From assembly GCF_008370495.1 (NCBI RefSeq), contig NZ_VTUX01000006.1, positions 174,737-238,736 on the forward strand: 64,000 nucleotides of DNA. Direction: 5' to 3'. Below are positions 25,294 through 32,264 of this stretch, piece after piece. The notes beneath the pieces are model-generated. The model did no database searches. It saw only the letters and a list, made by a program, of their open reading frames with translations, and was not told the DNA's origin. The position numbers and the translations under genes are program-made. This DNA comes from Pseudohalioglobus sediminis. Its GTDB lineage: Bacteria; Pseudomonadota; Gammaproteobacteria; Pseudomonadales; Halieaceae. How positions within the stretch are numbered: the first letter of the stretch is position 1; the number at the start of each line of letters is the position of its first letter.

Positions 25294-26820
25294 ATGAACA
25301 AAAAGTCATTTGGATTACAACTGGGTCTTTCCCTCTGGTCGGTAGTGCTTGTTCTGCTCGTAGTTTTCTGGTTCATCAATGTCGAAACTTACAAGCGCGA
25401 CGTATTTGGTGAAAACATCCTGATGATGTCTTCCAGGATATCAGACACCGTCGAGGGACTACCCATCATGTACGAGGACACAAGCGAATTGGCCGGCGCA
25501 ATATTGAAAGCAGAGTATGACGGCATGTCCAGTGTGCCGCTGGAGGAAGCTGCGGGCGCCGTTTTCGACATACATCAGGAAGAACCCATTTACCACTACG
25601 AGCTGGATAACGGGGGCCGACTTGAAGAGAGCTTCGACAGGCACTGGAACAGGGAGTTTGAAACCCACTCTGGAGTGAAGCCTGTGACCCACTGGCTAAG
25701 CGAAGAGCAACTTTACAAAACAGCACACTTGTTGGCTACCACTGGCGCAACCTTCAGTCTTTATGAAAACTCGTTCTCGACCACCTCGCCCTACTTCAGC
25801 CTGTTGCTGCCCTATTGGCCTGACGATGACAAGGCCATTGTCATAGTTGCGGGGGCTGACAATGCACTGGGCAAAATAACCAGGCACAGCGCTTCTCTCG
25901 CAATCAATCTCGTTTCAGTTTTCCTGGTATTCACCGCTGTGCTGGTGACACTGGTGCACATCCAAACACGCCGCTTCAGAAGCGTACTTCTACAGTTAAT
26001 CTCGTCAGACACATCCGGCAGACAAGAAGCCGACGCGATGAGAATACAATACCCGGGAGAGCTGAGTGATTTGGTAGAACGCATCAACATAACCAACCAG
26101 ACCAACTATGAACACATAAAGCACCTAAAACTGCTTCTAAAAGACATACACCATGAAGTTGGCGCCCCCATTGGCATAGTTCGTCACGAAATTGCTTTGT
26201 CGGAGAATGAAACACTGCGCCATACGGTAGATGCTCAACTGGACTGGATGAGTGATGTTTTAAACGGTTATATGGCAATTGCCGATGTCGCCAATCAACT
26301 TACCCTGTCCGAAATGGTAAACGTCACGGAGATTTGTGAGGTCGCAAGATCACGCGTACTTGATTACTGCAAAATAATGGAGAGATCTTGCGACATAAGC
26401 ATTAATGTACCCACAAACATTAACTATCCGATAAGACGGGAAGCAATGCTGCTACTGCTTACTGAGTTGGGCAGGAACGCGGTAAAATATGGTGAGCTCT
26501 CCGTCACCTATTTTGCCGAGACCCGGGGTCCCAAAAACAAATCCGACCGTTCAGCGCTACCTGATTCGCTGGTGTTGCGCGTTGAAAATGATGGCAGCGC
26601 TATACCCGAAGAAAACTACGGAGTGCTTGTGGAAGCCGGCCGCAGGCTTCGTGACGACAGTCCGGGAACAGGCTGGGGTCTCTTCATGATTCAGCGCCTG
26701 GTCGAGTACCTCTCTGGTTCTCTCGAAATTGGCAGGTCTGCGCTTGGCGGTGAAGCCGGCGGCGTCAGGATCGAAGTCACCCTCCCCTATCACACTGGGA
26801 ACGTTGATACCCATACTTGA
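25294..26820 (+). CDS. Membrane sensor histidine kinase
   Basis: 508 residues. TM1 at ~8-29 and TM2 at ~195-222 enclose a ~165-residue periplasmic sensor domain of unrecognised type. The H-box is LLKDIHHEVGAPIG, with His287 next to Glu as the probable phosphorylation site; the N-box is LTELGRNAVKYG, the G1-like box VENDGSAIPEE (DG variant of DxGxG) and the G2 box GTGWGLFMI. It would sense an envelope signal and phosphorylate the preceding regulator. AT-rich codon choice (many AAA, ATA, AAT) sets it apart from the flanking host genes, in keeping with transfer. Confidence 0.88.
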   Translation: MNKKSFGLQLGLSLWSVVLVLLVVFWFINVETYKRDVFGENILMMSSRISDTVEGLPIMYEDTSELAGAILKAEYDGMSSVPLEEAAGAVFDIHQEEPIYHYELDNGGRLEESFDRHWNREFETHSGVKPVTHWLSEEQLYKTAHLLATTGATFSLYENSFSTTSPYFSLLLPYWPDDDKAIVIVAGADNALGKITRHSASLAINLVSVFLVFTAVLVTLVHIQTRRFRSVLLQLISSDTSGRQEADAMRIQYPGELSDLVERINITNQTNYEHIKHLKLLLKDIHHEVGAPIGIVRHEIALSENETLRHTVDAQLDWMSDVLNGYMAIADVANQLTLSEMVNVTEICEVARSRVLDYCKIMERSCDISINVPTNINYPIRREAMLLLLTELGRNAVKYGELSVTYFAETRGPKNKSDRSALPDSLVLRVENDGSAIPEENYGVLVEAGRRLRDDSPGTGWGLFMIQRLVEYLSGSLEIGRSALGGEAGGVRIEVTLPYHTGNVDTHT

Positions 26821-26856
26821 GCTTGAGTTGAGGTTACATGGCTTAGCATTGGGGCC

Positions 26857-27759
26857 ATGTACAAACGAGCTCAAAACACCTCTATTGCATACCTATTTCA
26901 GAGACTCCTGGTTGTCGGTGTCTTGGGATGCTGCACCCAACAGGCGCTAACAGCCGATCTGGACAGGTATAGCTGCATTGCGGAGCCTGATCTCACCCTG
27001 AGTCACTCCATTCACGACTTGCCATCGGTCATGATGGCCTGGATTGCCTGTGAGACCCGCTCGTCTGCCGATAGGACGTTTGGAGTCTACGTTCGCTGGG
27101 CCGAGCGAATCTCAAGCCGTGGGAGGAGTGCACTTGTAAACTTCACAGACCACTTGTTCTCTCATCATGAGTTCTCCCTGAACAGCGGGCCGACTGCTGA
27201 TATCACACTGACTTTACGTGAGAGCGCCGAGCGGGAGGGTCTACACGTGTTCTCTGTGACCGTTTCGCCACGTGAGGGCATGGATTTTCCGAATGTTCAA
27301 CGCGAGTTTCGCGTGGCATTAAATCCTGGTCCCGAGAGTTGGCTCAGGGTAAACAACGAGACCCGCCCGCCCGCGGGAGACGCGAGATACTACATCGACG
27401 TTGACTATCTCGATGGCGCCCAGGTTGTGCGGCGAGATGGCCTTGCCGACCTTGTATTCCGCTTGCGCATACGCAACAAGGCAGACTATCCCGTCGAATA
27501 CGCTTTCAGGCTTCCAGCCGGTTACTTCAATGGCTGCCGCAGCGGCAGCAAGAACTTCCATCATGAGCAGTTCGCCGACGTCCACGGGTATGTTGAGGCA
27601 GGACGCAGCGACATTGTAGAGCTTCGTGCCGAAGGACTGACCCACGAGCCACAAAAACTGTTCGGGAGGAAATGCGCGGGCGCAATTAATCTTGACGGCT
27701 TCAAACGGTTCCGGAGAAAGGGCGACAAGGTGATAGCTGCTGTCGACTGGCTTCGCTGA
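26857..27759 (+). CDS. Secreted protein of unknown function, possible lipoprotein
   Basis: 300 residues. An N-terminal hydrophobic stretch (YLFQRLLVVGVLG) leads to CC; VLGC is an imperfect lipobox, so it may be a lipoprotein or a conventionally processed export signal. The rest is rich in beta-strand pattern (DITLTLRESA, HVFSVTVSP, DLVFRLRIRNKADYPVEYAFRLP), like an Ig-type periplasmic domain, with Cys near the end. No family is recognised. It is the first gene after the kinase and opens the operon that reaches the ExbB/ExbD-like pair. Confidence 0.6.
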   Translation: MYKRAQNTSIAYLFQRLLVVGVLGCCTQQALTADLDRYSCIAEPDLTLSHSIHDLPSVMMAWIACETRSSADRTFGVYVRWAERISSRGRSALVNFTDHLFSHHEFSLNSGPTADITLTLRESAEREGLHVFSVTVSPREGMDFPNVQREFRVALNPGPESWLRVNNETRPPAGDARYYIDVDYLDGAQVVRRDGLADLVFRLRIRNKADYPVEYAFRLPAGYFNGCRSGSKNFHHEQFADVHGYVEAGRSDIVELRAEGLTHEPQKLFGRKCAGAINLDGFKRFRRKGDKVIAAVDWLR

Positions 27760-27785
27760 TGCCTGACAATCAAGCAGGTGAAACC

Positions 27786-27959
27786 ATGAATCAATCGGCC
27801 AATGCCGTCGTTCGCGTACTGTCATCACTAGTTGCAGACACTGGTGATCAGGCTGAGAAGAAATCGACGAGCGAGCCTGAAGCGTGGCTTGAGGCCGCTT
27901 TGAGGGAAGAAGTGCGAAAATTTCTCCACGATTGGGAGAAACGTGGAAGAAGACCATGA
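27786..27959 (+). CDS. Small acidic/helical protein
   Basis: 57 residues from ATG 27,786 (AGGTGA upstream); a longer frame starts at 27,759. Amphipathic and charged, with no membrane segment (VRVLSSLVADTGDQ; WLEAALREEVRKFLHDWEKR). Its stop overlaps the start of the next gene (ATGA), which supports real, coupled translation. No known family. Confidence 0.5.
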   Translation: MNQSANAVVRVLSSLVADTGDQAEKKSTSEPEAWLEAALREEVRKFLHDWEKRGRRP

Positions 27960-28444
27960 TTGGAAAAACACTCAGCCTTATTGCGGGTGCGACACTGGCA
28001 ATGGTTGCCAGGCCGGTCTGGCACCCGCTCATCAATGGCCAAGTACCGGCCGAACGCATTGCGGAAGCGGGATCCTACTCAGCCCACCCAACGCCGCCTC
28101 GCGAACCGGCTGTTCGCGCAACTACACGTACAGAAGCTGTAACGAACACAGCCGTTAGCGGTGTGCTGACCGCTGGATCGCAACCAAATTCTGCGCAGGC
28201 GGTGCCTGGCTCACCACAACCCGAGGTAACACAGGTCTGGACGGCCTTCGACAACCAAGCACAGGCAACAGCCTTCATCGACATGGTAGCTACATTGACG
28301 GCTGGCGAACTGGACCTGCAAGCGCGCGAGATAGACGAGCAGAGGTGGGTAATTGTTCTTCTTTCCGCTAACGAAACCGTTGCCAGGGAAGAGTTACAAG
28401 CATTTCACGATGCCACAGGCGTAGCGCCCCCCCAGGAGCTCTAG
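27956..28444 (+). CDS. Membrane-anchored protein with Pro/Ala linker and small C-terminal domain
   Basis: 162 residues from ATG 27,956 (GGAAGAAG upstream). It has a signal-anchor-like N-terminus (~4-18, LSLIAGATLAMVA), a ~70-residue Pro/Ala/Thr-rich linker as in periplasm-spanning proteins, and a compact C-terminal domain (~95-160: VWTAFDNQAQATAFIDMVA, WVIVLLSANETVAREEL). The length and strand-helix order recall SPOR peptidoglycan-binding domains, but key residues do not clearly match. Overlaps the previous gene by 4 bp and precedes the transglycosylase by 2 bp. Confidence 0.55.
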   Translation: MIGKTLSLIAGATLAMVARPVWHPLINGQVPAERIAEAGSYSAHPTPPREPAVRATTRTEAVTNTAVSGVLTAGSQPNSAQAVPGSPQPEVTQVWTAFDNQAQATAFIDMVATLTAGELDLQAREIDEQRWVIVLLSANETVAREELQAFHDATGVAPPQEL

Positions 28445-28446
28445 CT

Positions 28447-29163
28447 ATGACACCACGCTTTGCTATGACTTTAGGCATACTGGCCGCCACATTCTGCCTG
28501 AACGCCTCGGCAAATCCGGGCAACAAGTTGTCGGTTCCATTCATCGAGTGCTTTGACCAAGCGGCAAACAAACATGGGCTGCCTCTGGCGCTACTTATGG
28601 GCGTTGCCCGCGCCGAGAGTAACTTCGACCCACTGGCCTATTCACATGCCAATGCCGTGGGAGTGATGCAGATTCAATGGCCTGGCACTGCAAAGGACCT
28701 CGGCATCACCAGGATGGCGGTGCTGCTGGACCCGTGCACCAATATCGACGCCGGTGCACGCTACCTGAAATATATGCTCGAAGAGTTCAAAGGCGACCCG
28801 AGGCTTGCACTGGCGGCCTACAACATGGGCCCCAACGCGCTGCGCAAGCGGGGGATGCCTGGTAGCGTTGAGCAATACGTCGATTCGGTTCTTGGCTATC
28901 GTGAGCATTACCAAACCCTGAAACCGTTGCGGCTGGAGGTGGCCAGTTCCCGGTATACAGCCATAGCGGGGTGGGCGTGGCTGCCGCCGTTTGGCTCGGC
29001 GCGCGAGGCACGGGCTTTCTCTACTACTGTGGAATCAATCTTCCCGGGTATCGACTTGGCACTGGACACCACCGCAAAACGGGTGCGCTGGCGCTGTGAG
29101 GCAGATAGAGGCTGTAAAGATGCTCAGCAGTGGCTGGCAAAACTCCAAGCCGCTGAGAACTGA
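28447..29163 (+). CDS. Secreted SLT-family lytic transglycosylase
   Basis: 238 residues with a signal peptide ending near ASA/NPGN. The Slt/LT type 1 core has the catalytic Glu in ARAESNFDP (~58), the substrate-binding GVMQIQWP (~75) and AAYNMGPNAL (~122). Such enzymes cleave the MurNAc-GlcNAc bond of peptidoglycan and are often the local wall-opening enzyme of envelope-spanning machines (VirB1, flagellar and secretion systems). The ~85 residues after the core (WAWLPPFGSA...) are extra and unrecognised. Being inside an operon of secreted and membrane proteins supports such a specialised role. Confidence 0.88.
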   Translation: MTPRFAMTLGILAATFCLNASANPGNKLSVPFIECFDQAANKHGLPLALLMGVARAESNFDPLAYSHANAVGVMQIQWPGTAKDLGITRMAVLLDPCTNIDAGARYLKYMLEEFKGDPRLALAAYNMGPNALRKRGMPGSVEQYVDSVLGYREHYQTLKPLRLEVASSRYTAIAGWAWLPPFGSAREARAFSTTVESIFPGIDLALDTTAKRVRWRCEADRGCKDAQQWLAKLQAAEN

Positions 29164-29197
29164 AAGTACACGGACAACCACTCCAGGAGGAGAGGCT

Positions 29198-30022
29198 ATG
29201 AAAACATCGATAATCACAACCACCGCCAGAAGCCTGGCTATCGCTGTGGGCATCACGGCTGCAACGTCCGGCGCTAGCGCGGCTGACACCGGGCCAAGAA
29301 TCAACCTGTTCCCGGCCCCGGTCGTGGATCAATTCAATGACATGCGCATTGCCACAGGACAGCTGGAGAGCGCCGTTTACGAGGATGTAAAAGACCTCGA
29401 GAAGCTCGAGAAGCTGTACTCGGCCACTCAGTGCAATGACAGTTTCAGCGAAGGCTGTGCCGCGCTAGAGCGCAACATGCGCGAGAGCTACAACCGCTTC
29501 CTGCAAACATGGACGAAAGAGCTCAACGCGCTAAAGCCCAAGATTCAGGATACGGTGGAGGCGGTAGAAGGCCGACTTCGTACCGAGGTTGGCCGAAAGA
29601 TGACGGGCGCAGATTTCCAGCGTGCCATTGCCGGCCGGGCAAAACGCTCAGAGTTCAAGCCCGCTGTGACCGTTGACGGCAAGCCAAAGGGCCGACTGAG
29701 CCAGACCTTCTCCCGACACTACGAGATGGTTAAGCGCTCAAGCTCACAGTCGTCTAACGCGCCCGTCCTAGCGGCCGAGGTGTATAACGATATGCGAGGC
29801 GCACAGTACTACATGGAGTTGATCGAAACCGAGATTAGCGCACAGATGACGGAAAACGTCATCAATTTGGAATGGGGCTCCTTTAACGAGCAGATGGCGG
29901 CCACCGTATCCAGCGTTAAGGGCTTCCTTTACGGCGAAGCGGACCAGGCTCAGGAAATTTCCACCGTGGGCCTGGAAGTTGCGGACGCCAGGGATAACTA
30001 CCAAGACCTGTTCATCGACTAA
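29198..30022 (+). CDS. Exported, mostly helical protein of unknown function
   Basis: 274 residues from ATG 29,198, preceded by AGGAGGAGAG; an overlapping frame that starts farther upstream lies in the transglycosylase gene. Signal peptide ends GASA/ADTG. The mature protein is charged and helical (DVKDLEKLEKLYS, LKPKIQDTVEAVEGRL), with two Cys near residue 60-75 and no membrane segment. It may be a periplasmic coiled-coil or adaptor protein. It sits between the transglycosylase and a lipoprotein in the same operon. No family recognised. Confidence 0.6.
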   Translation: MKTSIITTTARSLAIAVGITAATSGASAADTGPRINLFPAPVVDQFNDMRIATGQLESAVYEDVKDLEKLEKLYSATQCNDSFSEGCAALERNMRESYNRFLQTWTKELNALKPKIQDTVEAVEGRLRTEVGRKMTGADFQRAIAGRAKRSEFKPAVTVDGKPKGRLSQTFSRHYEMVKRSSSQSSNAPVLAAEVYNDMRGAQYYMELIETEISAQMTENVINLEWGSFNEQMAATVSSVKGFLYGEADQAQEISTVGLEVADARDNYQDLFID

Positions 30023-30040
30023 CTGACGGAGGTTACGACC

Positions 30041-30652
30041 ATGTCAAACGAGACCATGAAGAAAGCAATAGCCGCATCTGCCGCCAAGGTAATCGGCATG
30101 GCAGGTGCAATAATTCTGAGCACCGCATGCGCCAGCAACCCAAGTTCATACCTGGCGTTTGAAAGCTGCGCTCTGGACAGTACCAGCAATTTGAATGCGG
30201 CCATCGCCCAGGTGGAAAGCAAGCTCAAGCTGGACCAATGCGCCGGCAACTTCGAGCTCTACTCCAGTGAGCTTATCGCCATCGCCAGAAAGAACACAGC
30301 GGAAGGTAATCTTGACCTCTTCGCCAGCTACGTACGTCGATCAATTGATAAGGGGCACGTAACTGGCAATCGAGGCAAAGAACTCTTCAGTCGCTACTTC
30401 GACGACGAGTTCTATTCGCTGAAATCTCTCCCAGGCAGCCTGTGTTACAACCTGTCGTCAGAAGAACGCAAGGCGGACTTGAAACGCGACCTTCAGGCCG
30501 AGCTGAGCCAGAAACGGGTGGGCAAACTTGAGGTGCTGGGAGACAAAGAAGGTTTTCGCGCGTCGCAGGCCTACTTCGAGCAAACCATGGACGTGTTGAA
30601 CGCCCTTGACAGTGCCTGCTCTGCCGAAAACCGGCGCATGGCCGCTCGTTAA
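30041..30652 (+). CDS. Lipoprotein of unknown function
   Basis: 203 residues. Export signal with lipobox LSTAC (residues ~26-30), so the mature protein should be lipid-anchored through its Cys and sit on the inner or outer membrane; no Asp follows the Cys (it is Ala-Ser), so the outer membrane is favoured under the usual +2 rule. The mature domain is helical with three further Cys. GGAGG lies before the ATG. The stop overlaps the start of the ExbB-like gene (TAATG). No family recognised. Confidence 0.65.
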   Translation: MSNETMKKAIAASAAKVIGMAGAIILSTACASNPSSYLAFESCALDSTSNLNAAIAQVESKLKLDQCAGNFELYSSELIAIARKNTAEGNLDLFASYVRRSIDKGHVTGNRGKELFSRYFDDEFYSLKSLPGSLCYNLSSEERKADLKRDLQAELSQKRVGKLEVLGDKEGFRASQAYFEQTMDVLNALDSACSAENRRMAAR

Positions 30653-31125
30653 TGCTGGCGCATTCTATATACGTTGTGCTTGGGGCGGGTAGCGTCGTGG
30701 TTGCCCAGCTCTGCCTTGAGAAAGTCACCCCGGAGATCCGCCAATGGCTGAATTTGTTGGGTGACTCGGTACCTGTTTTCTTAGCCGTGCTCGTTATGTT
30801 TGCGACCTGTACCGTTCTGCTAACTTACGAGTTGCGTCAGCGCGCCCCCGATATCGCGAAAACGATTCGGTATCTCGCGTTGCTAGATCATAGTGCTGAT
30901 CTTGCGTTCGGTGTTGGCGTGATCTTCACTGCAATCGGGCTTCAGGGAGCGCTTAGCGGCAGTGGCAACATGATTTCTACCAGCTCAAGTATGCTCCCTT
31001 CTTTGAGCTTAGCCTTAACCACCACGATTGCGGGCGGCCTCTTGGGTTACGCAATGCGAACGATCGTAGAACTCACGTTTGGTGAGAAGGTGGCACGGCT
31101 GGAAGTAGAGCATGCCTCTCAATAA
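30652..31125 (+). CDS. Compact ExbB/TolQ/MotA-like proton-channel subunit
   Basis: 157 residues against ~230 for TolQ. Membrane segments lie at ~5-24, 38-57, 76-96 and 114-138. The last two match the pore helices of TolQ/ExbB: AFGVGVIFTAIGLQGAL (Thr as in the TolQ GLFGTV helix) and LSLALTTTIAGGLLGYAM (Thr-rich as in TolQ ALVATAMGLFAAIP). The large cytoplasmic domain of TolQ is missing. It is followed, with a 14-bp overlap, by an ExbD-like gene, the usual partner order. Inferred role: an inner-membrane stator that uses the proton-motive force to energise an envelope process. Confidence 0.6.
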   Translation: MLAHSIYVVLGAGSVVVAQLCLEKVTPEIRQWLNLLGDSVPVFLAVLVMFATCTVLLTYELRQRAPDIAKTIRYLALLDHSADLAFGVGVIFTAIGLQGALSGSGNMISTSSSMLPSLSLALTTTIAGGLLGYAMRTIVELTFGEKVARLEVEHASQ

Positions 31126-31621
31126 ACTTCTGATCAGACGAACCAGCCGGAGGTCGACTTCTGAAATGCTGCAGACCGATGTGATGCGCTTTTGTGTGCT
31201 GATCTTGGTCGTATCAGTGGCAGCTACGAGTAATCAGCTCGATCAATCGAACGCTCACCCATCGGCGGTGAGTGCAGTAGCAGAGGCCTCTCAAGGAAAA
31301 GGGGGCTATATCGCGTTTGATTCTGATGACGCGTTTCTTCAGATGTTAGCCAGTGGTCGACTTCAGGTTTTTGCGGGTGTAGAAGGCGAGGTTTTGCAGC
31401 TCGCGCCTGGCAATGTGCTCTCCAAGTCTTCGGCACCGGAACTACCGCGAGGTGCTTTTGTAATCGAAGTTCAAACCCTTCCTCCTGGGTTTCGTCGGAA
31501 GAATGTATCAGAGTGGTATGGCGTAATCGACGACCACATCTTTGAGGAAGCGTTAGACGCACTTCAGGAGCATCCTAACGCAGTTGTTACTATTGGAGAC
31601 AAGGGTGCAGCGGTCAGATAG
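31112..31621 (+). CDS. ExbD/TolR-like partner protein
   Basis: 169 residues. A basic N-terminus (RRTSRRSTSEM) precedes one TM helix, TDVMRFCVLILVVSVAA, with Asp23 at its start. That is the position of the proton-carrying Asp in TolR/ExbD (SEINVVPYIDVML in this strain's own TolR). A periplasmic domain ends with ALQEHPNAVVTIGDKGAAVR, similar in place to the TolR/ExbD segment that ends in a VxIxGDK motif. It overlaps its ExbB-like partner by 14 bp. This strain's own Tol genes lie at 44.6-46.5 kb, so this is a second, divergent pair. Assignment rests on the TM-Asp motif and gene order. Confidence 0.55.
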   Translation: MPLNKLLIRRTSRRSTSEMLQTDVMRFCVLILVVSVAATSNQLDQSNAHPSAVSAVAEASQGKGGYIAFDSDDAFLQMLASGRLQVFAGVEGEVLQLAPGNVLSKSSAPELPRGAFVIEVQTLPPGFRRKNVSEWYGVIDDHIFEEALDALQEHPNAVVTIGDKGAAVR

Positions 31622-31786
31622 TTGCACGATTTTCAACTGCGAATGAGACAGGAACAACAGCGGCTAGATGACGTTAAAGCGACACCTTGTCGCGGCGACC
31701 CATGCGGTCACGTAGGGGAATTCCGTGAGATTAATCTCCGAGCCGCATAGCCATGAGGCTGCAGAGCACATCGAGCAGCGATACTG

Positions 31787-32068
31787 ATGAATCTGGGTGG
31801 ATGTCGATATCTCGTCTGCAGGTTGGTATTGATTTTCGGGCCTGTTTTATCATGGGCTGAGCACGGTGAACCTTATAACCAAGTAACCGCAGAGCTAACT
31901 GTAATTGAGCCACCCGAGCATTTCGTTCTGACACACGCGCTGATGGTTGATTTCAAAAATGAATTAAACGCTATCAGGGTTCACACTTCCTATACCGAGC
32001 GAATCGATTCCATGTCTCGAAACATGGCTCCTCTATTCATTTCCAACAATGCACAACTGACGGACTGA
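31787..32068 (+). CDS. Possible small exported protein
   Basis: 93 codons with a signal-like N-terminus (YLVCRLVLIFGPVLSWA). No convincing ribosome site precedes the ATG, and the 3' end overlaps a frame on the other strand. It could be the tail of the plus-strand operon or chance. The 31,622-31,786 stretch before it holds nothing I can support. Confidence 0.3.
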   Translation: MNLGGCRYLVCRLVLIFGPVLSWAEHGEPYNQVTAELTVIEPPEHFVLTHALMVDFKNELNAIRVHTSYTERIDSMSRNMAPLFISNNAQLTD

Positions 32069-32238
32069 TTGCCCAATCTAACCCGATTACTACCTACCTC
32101 ACGTGATTGCATGCAGGATTGATGGATTGCTTCCTCGGAGCTAAAAACCAGCGGAGTGAGTAAAAATACAACGGGAAACGAAACAACCGCTGCTGTGAGA
32201 ACGGCGATGGGCCGCGATTTTGCTAAGAGAATATCCAT
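31990..32238 (-). CDS. Possible small single-TM protein
   Basis: 82 codons, one membrane segment (AVLTAAVVSFPVVFLLTPLVF), followed by a short charged domain with two Cys. It starts 26 bp after the stop of the 738-residue protein, at the end of the minus-strand operon, which makes it a credible last gene. It overlaps the opposing 93-codon frame by 79 bp; at most one of the two is likely real. Confidence 0.3.
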   Translation of the reverse strand: MDILLAKSRPIAVLTAAVVSFPVVFLLTPLVFSSEEAIHQSCMQSREVGSNRVRLGNQSVSCALLEMNRGAMFRDMESIRSV

Positions 32239-32264
32239 ATCTCATGAAGTAGCCGTTTACTTCG

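Noticed and set aside
30652..31621. Zorya-type (ZorA/ZorB) defence pair
   Set aside because: ZorA has a long cytosolic tail and ZorB an OmpA-like domain; both are missing here, and no ZorC/ZorD helicase-type gene is near.
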